From Chlorocebus sabaeus (taxonomy: Eukaryota; Chordata; Mammalia; Primates; Cercopithecidae): 64,000 nt of DNA. The DNA lies in the NCBI RefSeq assembly GCF_047675955.1, contig NW_027327635.1:1-64000 (forward strand), written 5' to 3'. This document shows positions 1-15,000 of the stretch, in pieces. A program made the translations under genes and the position numbers. How positions within the stretch are numbered: the stretch's first letter is position 1; every line of letters begins with the position of its first letter. The notes below the pieces were generated by a model. It was not told the DNA's origin. It saw only the letters and a list, made by a program, of their open reading frames with translations, and ran no database searches.

Positions 1-3000
1 CACTAACCGGTTTTCACCGGCTCAAACCAGACCAGACCGGCTCAAACCGGCTTTGACCGGCCTCAGCTGGTTTTGACCGGCTCAAACCAGACCAGACTTG
101 CTCAAACCGGACCAGACCGGCTCACACCGGATCAAACTGGACCAGACAGGCCCAGACCGGCTGAAACCGGATCGAACTGGACTACACTGGCCCAGACCGG
201 CTATAACTGGGCCAGACCGGCTCAAACCAGTTTTGACCAGATCAAACTAGACCAGACCGGTTCAACCCGGTTTTGACTGGCTCAAACCGGGTTTGAACGA
301 CTTGAACCGGTTTTGACGGTCTCAAAACCGGTTTTGACCGACTGAAACCGTTTTGACCGGATGAGACCGGATCAAACCAGACCAGACGGGCCCAGACCAG
401 CTAAAACCAGATGAAACCGGACCAGACCGGCCCAGACCGCCTAAAATCGGGCCAAACCGGCTCAAACCTATTTTGACCGGCTCAAACCAGACCACACCGG
501 CTCAAACCGGTTTTGACCGGCTCAAACCAGACCGACCAGCTCAAACCAGATCAAACCAGACCAGACAGGCCTAGACCACCTAAAACCGTGCCAAACCGGC
601 TCAAACTTGTTTTGACCGGCTCAAAACCGGACCATACCGGGTCGAACCTGTTTTCACCGGCTCAAAACCAGACCTGACCGGATCAAACCCGTTTTGACTG
701 AATAGACCGGATCAAACGGGACCAGAACTTCCCAAACCGGATCATACCGGACCAGACCAGCACAAACCGGCTCAACTGGCTCAAACCGAACCAGACCCGG
801 CCCAGACAGGCTAAAAACCGGGCCAAACCGGCTCAATCAGATTTTGACCATCTCAAACAAGACCAGACTGGCTCAAACAAGACCAGACCGGCTCAAACCG
901 GTTTTGACCGGATGAGACCAGATCAAACCGGACCAGACCGGCCCAGACCACCTAAAACCGGGCCAAACCGGCTCAAACCTATTTTGACCAGCTCAAACCA
1001 GACCAGACCAGCTTGAACCTGTTTTGACCGGCTCAAACCAGACCTGACTAGCTCAAACCGGTTTTGATCGGATTAGACTGGATCAAACCAGACCACACCC
1101 TCTCAAACCGGATCATACCGCACCAGACCGGCACAAACCGGCTCAAACCGAACCAGACCGGCCCAGACAGGCTAAAACCGGGCCAAACCAGCTCAATGAG
1201 GTTTTTGACTGGCTCAAACCAGACCAGACCGGCTCAAACCAGACCACACTGGCTCAAACCGGTTTTGACTGGCTGAAACTAGAAGAGACTGGATCAAATC
1301 GGTTTTGACCGGATGAGACAGGATAAAAACCAGATCAGACTGGCTCAAACCGGATGAAACCACACCAGACCAGCCCAGAACAGCTGAAGCCAGAGCAAAA
1401 CCGAACCAGACGTGGCCAGATCAGCTAAAACCGGGCCACAAACCGGTTTTGACCGGCACAAACCAGACCAGACCGGCTCAAACCGATTTTGACCAGCCTG
1501 AGCTGGTTTTGACCGGCTCAAAGCAGACCAGCCCGGCACAAACTGGACCAGACCGGCTCAAACCGGTTTTGACCGGATGACACCGGAACAAACCGGACCA
1601 GACCGGCTCACACCGGATCAAATCGGACCAGACCGGACCAGACCAGCTAAAACCGGGCCAGACCCGCTCAAACCGGTTTTGACCGGCTCAAAACAGACCA
1701 GACCGAGTCAAACCTGTTTTGAATGGCTCAAACCAGACCTGACCGGCTCACACCGTTTTTGATCGGATTAGACCGGATCAAACGGGACCAGACCTTCCCA
1801 AACCGGATCATACCGGGACCAGACGAGCACAAACCGGCTCAAACCAGCTCAAACCGATCCAGACCGGCCCAGACCGGCTAAAACCGGGCCAGATCGGCTC
1901 AAACCGGTTTGACCGGCTCAAACCAGACCAGACCGAGTCAAACCTGTTTTGACCGGCTCAAACCAGACCTGACCGACTCAAACCCATTTTGACCGGATTA
2001 GACCGGATCAAACGGGAACAGACCTTCCCAAAGCGAATCATACCGGAGCAGACAAGCACAAACTGACTCAAATCGGCTCAAACCAAACCAGACCGGCCCA
2101 GACAGGCTAAAACCGGGCCAAACTGGCTCAATCAGGTTTTGACCATCTCAAACAAGACCATACAGGCTCAAACAAGACCAGACCGGCTCAATCCGATTTT
2201 GACCGGATGAGACCAGATTAAACCTGACCAGACCGGTTCAAACCGCATCAAACCAGAAAAGACTGGCCCAGACCGGCTAAAACCGGGCCAAATCGGCTCG
2301 AACCGGTTTTGACCGCTCAAACCAGACCAAACAGGCTCAAACTGGTTTGACCGGCTCAAACCACACCAGACCAGCTCAAAAACGGTTTTAACCGGTTCGA
2401 ACCGGTTTTTGACTGGCTCAAACCAGACCATTCCGGCTCAAACCAGACCAGAACGGCTCAAACCGGTTTTGACCTGCTCAAACCACACCAGACCAGCTGA
2501 AACCGGTTTTGACGGCTGAAACCGGTTTTGACCAGATGAGACCGGATCAAACCGAATCAGACCAGCCCAGACCGGCTAAAATCGGATCAAACGGGATCAG
2601 ACCGGCCCAGACTGCCTAAAACTGGGCCACAAACTGGTTTTGACCGGATCAAACCAAATCAGACCGGCTCAAACCGGTTTTGACCGACCTGAGCCGGTTT
2701 AGACCGGCTCAAAACCAGACCAGACCGGCTCAAACCGGTTTTGACGTGCTAAAAGCAGTTTTGACAGCATCAAACCGTACTCGACCGGCCCATACCAGCT
2801 GAAACTGGATCAAACCCAGACCAGCTTAAACCGGGACACAAACCGGTTTGGACCGCCTCAAACCAGATTAGACAGGCTGAAACCGGTTTTGACTGGCCTG
2901 AGCCGGATTAGACCCGCTGAAACCAGACCATACCGGCTCAAACCGGACCATCCCGGCTCAAACCGGTTTTGATCGGATTACACCGGATCAAACCGGACCA

Positions 3001-6000
3001 GCCCGGCTCACACCGGATTAAACCGGACCAGACAGGCCCAGACCAGCTGAAACTGGATCAAACAAGACCAGACCGGCACAGACCGGCTAAAACTGAGCCA
3101 GACCGGCACAAACCGGTTTTGATCAGCTCAAACCAGACCAGACAGGTTCAAACGGTTTTGACTACCTCAAACCGGTTTTGACCGGCTCAAACCGGTTTTG
3201 ACCAGCTCAAACCACTCCAGACCGGTTCAATCTGGTTTTCACTGGCTCAAACCGGATTTGAACGGCTCCAACCGGTTTTGACCGGCTCAAACCACACCAG
3301 ACCGGCTCAAACCGGTTTTGACCCGCTGAAACCGATTTTGACCATATGAGACCGGATGAAACTGGATCACACGAGCCCAGACCGGCTAAAACCGGATCAA
3401 ACCGGATCAGAACGGGCCCAGACCGCCTAAAACCGGGCCAAACCGGCTCAAACCTAATTTGACCGGCTCAAACCAGACCAGACCGGTTCAAACCGCTGTT
3501 GACCGGCTCAAAGCAGTTTTGACCGGATCAAACCGGACTCGACCGGCCCAGACCACCTGAAACCGGATCAAACCGGACCAGACCAGCCCAGATTGGCTAA
3601 AACTGGGCCACAACCGTTTTGACCCGGCTCAAACCAGACTAGACCGGCACAAACCGGTTTTGACCGGATGAGACCGGATCAAAAAGGACTAGACCGGCTC
3701 AAACCAGATGAAATCAGACTCGACCGGCCCAGACCAGCTGAAACGGATCTAACCGGACCAGACCAGCCCAGACCGTCTATAACCGAGCCAAACCATCTCA
3801 AATCGGTTTTAACCGGTTCAAACAAGACCAGACCGGCTGAAACTGGTTTTGACCGGATGAGACCGGATCAAACCAGACCAGACTGGCGCAAACCTCATCA
3901 AACCGGACTAGACCGGCCAAGACTGACTAAAACCAGGCCAAACCGTCTCAAACAGGTTTCGACCGGCTCAACCAGACCAGACAGGCTCAAACCAAACCAG
4001 ACCGGCTCACACCGGGTTTGACCAAATGAGACAGCATAAAACCGGACCAGACCGGCTCAAACCGGATGAAACCGCACCAGACCGTCCCAGAATAGCTGAA
4101 GCTGGAGCAAACCGGACTAGACCGGGCCCGATCGGCTAAAACCGAGCCACAAACCGGTTTTGACCGGCTCAAACCAGACCAGACGGTCCAAACCAGACTA
4201 GACCGGTTCAAACTGGACCAGACTGGCTCCAACCGGTTTTGACCAGATGACACCTGATCAAACCGGACCAAACCGGCTCACACCGGATCAAACCGGACCA
4301 GACAGGCCCAGACCGGCTGAAACCGGATCAAACCGGACGAGACCGGCCCAGAACACCTAAAACTGGGGCAAAAAAGAGTGTTGACCGGCTCAAACCAGAC
4401 CATAACCGGCTCAAACCGGACCAGACCGGCCCAGACCAGCTAAAAACCGGGTAGATCGGCTCAAACCGGTTTTGACCGGCTCAAAACAGACCAGACCGGT
4501 TCAAACCGGTTTTGACTGTCTCAATCCGGTTTTGACCGGCTCAAACCGGCTTTGACTGGCTCAAACTACACCAGACCGGATAAAACCGGTTTTGTCCGGC
4601 TCAAACCGGTTTTGATCTGTTTAGACCGGGTCCAACCGGACCAGACCGGCTCAGAGAGGCTCGAATCCGTTTTGACTGGCTTCAACCAGACCAAACCAGC
4701 TCAAACCAGTTTTAACCAGCTCGAACCAGGTTTGACCAGCTCAAACCAGACCATACCGGCTCAAATCAGACCAAACCGGCTCAAACCGGTTTTGACGTGC
4801 TCAAACCACACCAGACTGGGTGAAACCGGTTTAGACCGGCTAAAACCGGTTTCGACCAGATGAGACCGGATCAAACCGAATCAGACCATCCTGGACCGGC
4901 TAAAATGGGATCAAACCGGACCAGACTGTCCAAGACCACCTAGAACTGGGCCACAAACCGGTTTTGACTGTTCTAACCAGACCAGACCGGCTCAAACCGA
5001 GTTTGACAGACCTGAGCCGATTTTGACATGCTCAAAGCAGACCAGACCGGCTCAAACCACACGAGACCCGGCTCAAATCGGTTTTGACCGGCTCAAACCA
5101 GACCACACCAGTTCAATCCGGCTTTGACCGGCTCAAACCTGTTTTGAAAGGCTGGAACGTTTTTGACTGGCTCAAACCGGTTTTGAACGGCTCAAACCAC
5201 ACCAGACCGGCTCAAAACCGGTTTTGACCAGCTGAAACCGATTTTGACCATATGAGACCGGATCAAAACGGACCAGACGGCCCCAGACCGGCTAAAACCG
5301 GATCAAACTGACCAGAACGGCCCAGACCGCCTAAAACCCGGGCCAAACAGGTCCAAACCTATTTTGACCGACTCAAACCGGTTTCGACCGGCTCAAACCA
5401 GACCAGACTGGCTCAAACCATATCAAACCGCACCAGACCGGCTCAGACCACCTAAAACCGGGCCAACCGGCTCAAACCTAGTTTGACCAGCTCAAACCAG
5501 ACCAGAGCAGCTTGAACCTCTTTGACCGGCTCAAACCAGACATGACCAGTTCAAACGGGTTTTGATCGGATTAGACTGAATCAAACCAGACCAGACCCTC
5601 TCTAACCGGATCATACCGCACCAGAACGTCTCAAACTGGCTCAAAATGGCTCAAACCGAACCTGACCGCCCAGACAGGCTAAAACCGGGCCAAACCGGCT
5701 CAATGAGGTTTTGTCTGGCTCAAACCAGACCAGACCGGCTCAAACCAGACCACAATGGCCTCAAACCGGTTTTGACCAGGTGAAACTAGAAGACACTGGA
5801 TCAAATCGGTTTTGACCAGATGAGACAGGAATAAAACCAGACCAGACTGGCTCAAACCGGATGAAACCACACCAGACCAGCCCAGAACAGCTGAAGCCGG
5901 AGCAAACCAGACCAGACGGGGCCAGATCAGTTAAAACTGGGCCACAAACCGGTTTTGACCAGCACAAACCAGACCAGACCGGCTCAAACCGATTTTGACC

Positions 6001-9000
6001 AGCCTGAGCTGGTTTTGACTGGCTCAAACCAGACCAGACCGGCTCAAACCGGACCAGACCGGTTCAAACAGGTTTTGACTGGATCACACCGGATCAAACC
6101 GGACCAGACCGGCTCACACCAGATCAAACCGGACCAGACAGGCCCAGACTGCCTGAAACCAGATCAAACAGGGCCACACCGGCACAGACCGGCTAAAACC
6201 GGGCCAGACTGGCTCAAACCGTTTTTGACCAGCTCAAACCAGACCAGACCGGTTCAAACCGGATTTGACTGACTCAATCCGGTTTTGACAGGCTCACACC
6301 AGTTTTGACTGGCTCAAACCGGTTTTAACCTGCTAAAACCACACTAGACCGGCTGAAACCGGTTTTGACGGGCTAAAACCAATTTTGACCAGATGAGACC
6401 AGATCAAAACCGAATCAGACCGGCCACAACCGGCTATAATCGGATCAAACCAGACCAGACCGGCCCAGACCGCCTAAAACTAGGCCACAAGCCAGTTTTG
6501 ACCGGTTCAAACCAGACCAGACCGGCTCAAATCGGTTCTGACCCCGCTCAAACCGGTTTTGACCAGCCCAAACCAGACCAGACCGGTTCAATCCGGTTTT
6601 GACCGGCTCAAACCGATTTTGAACGGCTCGAACCTGTTTTGACCGGCTCAAACTGGTTTTGACTGGCTCAAACCACACCAGACCGGATCAAACTGGTTTT
6701 GTCTGGCTGAAACCGATTTGACCGGATAAGACCGGATCAAACCGGACCAGAAGGCCCAGACCGGCTAAAACCGGATCAAACTGGACCAGACCAGCCCAGA
6801 GCGCATAAAACCGGGCCAAACCGTCTTAAACCTATTTTTACTGTCTCAAACCAGACCAGACAGGCTCAAACCGGTTTTAATTGGGTAAAACCAGACCAGA
6901 TCGGCTCAAACCATATCAAACCGGACCAGACAGGCCCAGACCGCCTAAAACCGTGCCAAACCAGCTCAAACTTATTTTGACCAGCTGAAACCAGACCGGA
7001 CCGCGTCGAAACTTTTTGACTGGCTCAAACCAGACCTGACCGGCTCAAACCTGTTTTGACCGGATTACACCGGATCAAACGGGACAAGACCTTCACAAAC
7101 CGGATCATACCAGACCCGACGAGCACACACCCATTTCAAACCGGCTCAAATCGAACCAGACCCGCCCAGACAGGCTAAAACCGGGCCAAACCAGCTCAAT
7201 CAGGTTTTGACCGTCTCAAACAAGACCAGACCGACTCAAACCAGACCAGACCGGCTCAAACCGGTTTTGACCGGATGAGAACGGATCAAACCGGACCAGA
7301 CCGGCTCAAACCAGGTCAAACCGGACTCGACCGGCCCAAAACAGCTGAAACCAGATCAAACCAGACCAGACCAGACCAGAGCGGCTAAAACCGGGCCAAG
7401 CCGTCTCAAACTGGTTTTAACCGGCTCAAACAAGACCAGACCGGCTGAAACGGGTTTGACCAGATGAGACCGGATCAAACCCGACCAGACCGGCGCAAAA
7501 AGCATCAAACCGGATCAGACCGGCCCAGAATGCCTAAAACCGGGCCAAACCGGCTCAGATTTCGACCGCCTCAAACCAGACCAGACCGTCTCAAACCGGT
7601 TTTTACCAGCTCAAATCAGACCAGACCGGCTCAAACCGGATCAAACGGGACCAGACCGGCGCAGACCGCATGAAACCGGGCCAAACTGACTCAAACCGGA
7701 TGAAACCGCACCAGACGGGCCCAGAACAGCTGAAGGCAGAGCATACCGGACCAGATCGGGCCAGACCGGCTAAAACCGGTCCACAAACTGGTTTTGACCG
7801 GCTCAAACTAGACCAGACCGTTTCAAACAAGACCAGACCGGCTCAAACAAGACCAGATCGTCTCAAACTGGTTTTGACCGGATGAGACCGGATCAAACCG
7901 GTCCAGAACGGCTCAGAGAGGCTCGAATCGGTTTTGACTGCCTTCAACCAGACCAAACCGGCTCAAACCTGTTTTGACCTGCTCAAACCACACCAGTACG
8001 GCTGAAACCGGTTTTAACCAGCTAAAACCGGTTTTGACCAGCTGAGACCCGATCAAACCGAATCAAACCGGTGCAGAACGGCTAAAATCGGAACAAACCA
8101 GACAAGACCCGGCCCAGACCGCCTAAAACTGGGCCACAAACCAGTTTGACTGCTTGAAACCAGACAAGACCGGCTCAACCTGTTTTGGCCGACCTGAGCT
8201 GGTTTGATCGGCTCAAACCAGACCGGACCGGTTTATTCCGGTTTTGACTGGCTCAAACCGGGTTTGAGCATCTCAAACCACACCCGACCGGCTCAAACCG
8301 GTTTTGACTGGCTGAAACCGATTTTGACCATATGAGACCGTATCAAACCGGACCAGATGGGCCCAGACAGGCTAAAACCGGATCTAACCAGACCAGAACG
8401 TCCCAGACCGCCTAAAACCACGCCAAAACGGCTCAAACCTATTTTGACTGGCTCACACCAGACCAGACCGGCTCAAACCGGTTTTGACTGACTGAAACCG
8501 GTTTTGACCAGCTCAAACCAGACCAGACCAGCTCAAACCAGATCAAACGGGACCAGACCGGCCCAGACCGCATAAAACCGGGCCATACCGGCTCAAACCG
8601 GATGAAACCACACCAGACCGGCCCAGAACAGCGGATGCCAGAGCAAACTGGACCAGACCGGGCCAGACCGGCTAAAACCGGGCTACAAACTGGTTTTGAT
8701 CGGCTCAAACCAGACCAGACCGTTTCAAACAAGACCAGACCGGCTCAAACAAGACCAGACAGTCTCAAACCAGTTTTGACCGGATGAGACCGGATCAAAC
8801 CAGACCAAACCGGCTAACACCGGATCAAACCGGACCAGAAAAGTCCAGACCGGCTGAACCCGGATCAAACAGAACCAGATCGGCCGAGACCGGCTAAAAC
8901 TGGGCCAGACTGGCTCAAACTGGTTTTGACCGGCTCAAACCAGACCAGAATATTTTAAACCGGTTTTGACTGGCTCAATCCGGTTTTGACCATCTGAAAC

Positions 9001-12000
9001 CGGTTTAGACTGGCTCAAACCATTCCAGACAGGCTAAAACCAGTTTTCACCGTCTCAAAACGGTTTTGACCTGATTAGACCACATCAAACCAGACCTGAC
9101 CGGCTCAGACTGGCTCGAATCTGTTTTGACTGGTTTCAACCAGACCAGACCGCCTAAAACCGGGCCAAACCAACTCAAACCTATTTTGACCGGTCCAAAC
9201 CAGACCAGACCGGCTCAAACCGGTTTTGACCAGCTCAAAGTGGTTTTGACCAATCAAACCGGACTCCACCGGCCCAGACCAGCTGAAACCGGATCAAACC
9301 AGACCGGACCGGCCCAGACCGGCTAAAACCGGGCCACAATCCGGTTTTGACCGGCTCAAACCACTCCAGACCGGCTAAAATTGGTTTTCACCGGCTCAAA
9401 CCGGTTTTGACCTGATTACACCGGATCAAACTGTACCAGACCGGCTCAGAGAGGCTCGAATCGGTTTTGACTGGCTTCAACCAGACCAAACCGGATCAAA
9501 CCGGTTTTGACCAGTCCGAACCAGTTTTGACCGCCTCAAACAAGACCAGACCAGCTCAAACCGGACCAGACCGGCTCAAACCGGTTTTGACGTGCTAAAA
9601 CCACACCTGACCGGGTGAAACCGATTTTGACCAGCTTAAACCGGTTTTGACCGGATGAGATCGGATCCAACCGAATCAGACCGGCCCAGACCGGCTGAAA
9701 TCGGATCAAACCAGACAAGACCAGTCCAGACCGCCTAAAACTGAGCCACAAAACCGTTTTGACCGCTTCAAACCAGAGCAGACCGGCTCTAACCTGTTTT
9801 GACCGACCTGAGACGGTTTTGACCGGCTCTAACCAGACCAGACCGGCTCAAACCAGACCAGACCGACTCAAACCAGTTTTGACCAACTCAAACCAGACCG
9901 GACCGGTTCAATCTGGTTTTGACCGGCTCAAACCGGTTTTGAACTGCTCGAACCGGTTTTGACCGGCTCTAACCAGGTTTGACCGTCTCAACCCACACCA
10001 GACCGCCTCAAACCGATTTTGAACAGCTGAAACCGATTTTGACCACATGAGACCGGATCAAACCTGACCAGACGGCCCCAGACAGGCTCAAAACGTATCA
10101 AACGGGACCAGAACGGCACAGACCGCCTAAAACCGGGCCAAACCGGCTCAAACCTATTTTGACCGGCTCAAACCAGACCTGACCGGTTCAAACCGGTTTT
10201 CATCAGATTAAACCGGATCAAACCGGACCAGACCTTCTCAAACTGGATCATACCGGACCAGACCGGCACAAACCGACTGAAACCGGCTCAAACAAAACCA
10301 GACCGGCCCAGACAGGCTAAAACCGGGCCAAACCGGCTCAATCAGGTTTTGACCGGCTCAAACCAGACCAGACTGGCTCAAACCAGACCACACTGGCTCA
10401 AACCAGTTTTGAGAGGCTGAAACCAGAAGAGACTGGCTCAAACCGGTTTTGACCGTATGAGACAGGATAAAACCGGACCAGACTGGCTAAAACTGGATGA
10501 AACCGCACCAGACCGGCCCAGAAGAGCTGAAAGCAGAGTAAACCAGACCAGACCGGCCCAGACTGGCTAAAACAGGGCCACAAACCGGTTTTGACGTGTT
10601 CAAACCAGACCAGACAGGTTAAAACCGGTTTTGACCGACCTGAGACGGTTTTGACCGGCTCAAACCAGACCAGACCAGCACAATCCGGTTTTGACCAGCA
10701 TGAGCCAGTTTAGACTGGCTCAAACTGGACCAGACCGGCTCAAATCTGTTTTCACTGGATGAAACTGGATCAAACCGGACCAGACCGGCTCACACCAGAT
10801 CAAACGGGACCAAACCGGCCCAGACCGGCTAAAACCGGGCCAGACGGGCTCAAACCGGTTTTGACCAGTTCAAACCAGACCAGACCGGTTCAAACCGGTT
10901 TTGACTGGCTCAATCCGGTTTTGACCGGCTCAAACCGGTTTTGACCGGCGTCAACCACTCCAGACCGGCTAAAACCCGTTTTCAGTGGCTCAAACCGGTT
11001 TTGACCTGATTAGACCGGATCAAACCGGACCAGACCGGCTCAGACAGGATCAAATCGGTGTTGACTGGCTTCAACCAGACCAAACCGGCTCAAATTGGTT
11101 TTGACTGGCTCGAACCGGTTTTGGCCAGCTCAAACAAGACCAGACCGGCTCAAACCAGACCAGACCGGCTCAAACCGGTTTTGACCTACTCAAACCCCAC
11201 CAGACGGGCTGAAACCGGTTTTGACGGGCTAAAACCGGTTTTGACCAGATGAGACCGGATCAAATCGAATCAGACCGGCCCAGACTGGATAAAATCGTAT
11301 CAAACCGGACCACATCGGCCCAGACGGCCTAAAACTGGGCCACAAACCGGTTTTGACTGGTTCCAACCAGACCAGACGGGCTCAAACCGGTTTTGACCGA
11401 CCTAAGCTGGTTTTGACCGGCTCAAACCACACCAGGACGGCTAAAACCAGACCAGACCGGCTCAAACTGGTTTTGACCGACTCAAAGCGGTTTTGACCGG
11501 ATCACACCGGACTCGACCGGCCCAAACCAGCTGAAACCGGATCAAACCGGACCAGACCAGCTCAGACCAGCTAAAACCGGGCCACAAACCAGTTTGGACT
11601 GGCTCAAACCAGAAGAGACCGGCTCAACCGGTTTTGACCGGATGAGACCGGATCAAACCGGACCAGACCAGCTCAAACCGGATCAAACCAGACTCGACCG
11701 GCCCTGACCAGCTGAAACCGGATCAAACCAGACCAGACCGGCTCAAACCGGTTTTGACCGGCTCAAACTAGACCAGACCGGCTCAAACCGGACCAGACCG
11801 ACTCAAACCGGGTTTGACCGGATGACACCAGGTCAAACCAGTCCAGTCCGGCTCACACCGTATCAAACTGGACCAGACAGGCCCAAGCCGGCTGAAACCG
11901 GATCAAACCAGTCCACACCGGCCCAGACAGGCTTAAACTGGGCCAGATCGGCTCAAATTGGTTTTGACCGGCTCAAACCAGACCAGACCGGTTCAAACCG

Positions 12001-15000
12001 GTTTTGACTGGCTCAATCCAGTTTTGACCGGCTCAAACCGGTATTCACCAGCTCAAACTACTCCAGACCAGGTAAAACCGGTTTTCACCGGCTCAAAACG
12101 GTTCTGACCTGATTAGACCAGATGAAACCAGACCAGACCGGCTCAGACATGCTCGAATGTGTTTTGACTGGCTTCAACCAGACCGCACCGACTCAAACAG
12201 GTTTTGACCGGCTCGAACCGGATTTGACCGGCTCAAACAAGACCAGACCGGCTGAAACCGGTTTTGACCGACCTGAGCCGGTTTTGACCGGCTCAAACCA
12301 GTCCAGAACGGCTCAAACGAGACCAGACTGGCTTAAACTGCTTTTTACCAGCTCAAAGAGGTTTCGACCGGATCAAACCGGACTCGACCGGCCGAGACCA
12401 GGTGAAACCGGATCAAACTGGACCAGACTGGCCCAGACCAGCTAAAACCGGGCCACAAACCGGTTTTGACAGGCTCATACCAGACCAGACAGGCTCAAGC
12501 CAGTTTTGACCGGTTCAAACCAGACCAGACTGGCTCAAACTGGACCAGACTGGCTCAAACCGGTTTTAACCGGATGACACCGTATCAAACCGGACCAGCC
12601 TGGCTCATATCGGATCAAACCGGACCAGGCCGGCCCAGACCGGCTGAAACCGGATCAAACCGGACCAGAACGGCCCAGACCGGGTTAAATCGGGCCAGAC
12701 TGGCTCAAACTGGTTTTGACTGACTCAAACCAGAGCAGACCGGTTCAAACAGGTTTTGACTGGCTCAATCCGGTTTTGACCAGATCAAACCGGTTTTGAC
12801 CGGCTCAAACCACGCCAGACCGGCTAAAACCGCTTTTCACTGGCTCAAAACGGTTTCACCTGATTAGACCGGATCAAACCGGACCAGACCGGCTCAGACA
12901 GGCTCGAATCGGTTTTGACTGGCTTCAACCAGACCAAACCGGCTCAAAACGGTTTTCAAAGGCTCGAACCAGTTTGGACCAGCTCAAACCAGACCAGACC
13001 AGCTCAAACCTGACCAGACCAGTTCAAACCCGTTTTGACCAGCTAAAACCAGTTTTGACCGGATGAGACTGGATCAAACTGAATCAGGCCGGCCCAGACT
13101 GGCTAAAATCGGATCAAACCGGACCAGACTTGCCTAGACCGCCTAAAACTGGGTCACAAACCGGTTTTGACTGGTTCAAACCAGACCAGACCGGCTCAGA
13201 CCGGTTTTGACCGACCTAAGCCGGTTTTGACCGACTCAAGCCAGACCAGACCGGCTCAAACCATACCACACTGGCTGAAACCGATTTTGACGGGCTCAAA
13301 CCGGTTTTGACTGGCTCAAACCATACCAGACCGGTTCAATCCGGTTTTGACTGGCTGAAACCACTTCTGAAAGGCTCGAACCGGTTTTCACGGGCTCAAA
13401 CCGGTTCTGACCGGCTGAAACCAATTTTCACCGGATGAGACTGCATCAAACCGGAGCAGATGGTCCCAGACCGGCTAAAACCGGATGAAACCGGACCAGA
13501 CCGGCCCAGACCGCCTAAAACAGGGCCAAACCGGCTCAAACCTATTTTGACCGGCTCAAACCAGACCAGAACGGCTCAAACCGGTTCTGACCAGCTCAAA
13601 CCAGACCTGACCGGCTCAAACTGGATCAAACCGAATGAGACCGGCCCAGACTGCCTAAAACCGTGACAAACCAGCTCAAACCTATTTCGACCGGCTCAAA
13701 CCACATCAGACCGGGTCGAACCTGTTTTGACTGGCTAAAACCAGAGCAGACCGGCCCAAACCGGTTTTGACCGGATTAGACTGGATCAAACCAGACCAGA
13801 CCTTCCCAAAACGGATCATACCGGACCACACCAGCAGAAACCGACTGAATCCGGCTCAAACCGAACCATACCGGCCCAGACGGGGTAATACCGGTCCACA
13901 GACCGGTTTTGACTGGCTCAAACCAGACCAGAACGGCTCCATCCGGTTTTGACCAGCCTGAGCCGGTTTTGACCTGCTCAAACCAGACCAGACCGGCTCA
14001 AACTGGATCAGACCGGCTCAAACCGGTTTTGACCGGATGACACCGGATCAAACAGGACCAAACCGGCTCACAATGGATCAAACCGGACCAGACAGGCCCA
14101 GACCGGCTGTAACAGGATCAAACCGGGCCACACCGGCTCAGACCGGCTAAAACCGGGCCAGACCGGCTCAAACCGGTTTTGACCTCCTCAAACCACACCA
14201 GACCAGCTGAAACCGGTTTTTCACCGGCTAAAACCGGTTTGGACCGGATGAGTCCGGTTCAAACCGAATCAGACCGGCCCAGACCGGCTAAAATCGGATC
14301 AAACAGGACCAGACCGGCCCAGAACGCCTAAAACTGGGCCACAAACCGGTTTTGACCATTTCAAACCAGACCAGACAGGCTCAAACCGGTTTTGTCAGAT
14401 CTGAGCCCGTTTTGACTGGCTAAAACCAGACCAGACCAGCTCAAACCTGACCAGACTGGCTCAAACCGGTTTTGACTGGCTCAAAGCAGTTTTGACTGGA
14501 TCAAACTGGACTCGACCGGCCCAGACCAGCTGAAACCGGACCAAACCGGACCAGACTGGCCCAGACCAGCTAAAACCGGGCCAGAAACCGGTTTTGTCTG
14601 GCTCAAACCGGACCAGACTGGCTCAAACCGGTTTTGACCTGCTCAAACCATATCAGATCGGCTGAAACCGTTTTTCACCGGCTAAAATCGTTTTTGACCG
14701 AATGAGACCAGATCACACCGAATCAGACCGGCCCAGACCGGCTAAAATCGGATCAAATAGAAACAGACGGGCCCAGACCGGCTAAAGCCAGATCAAACAG
14801 GACCAGACCGGCCCAGTTCGGCTAAAACCGGGCCACAAACCAGTTTTGACCCGCTCAAACCAGACCAAACTGGCTCAAACCGGTATTGATCGTCTCAAAT
14901 CAGACCAGACCGGCTCAAACAGGTTTTGACCTGCTCAAACCCCTCCAGACCGTCTAAAACCGGTTTTCACCGGCTCAAACTAGTTATGACCTCATTAGAC

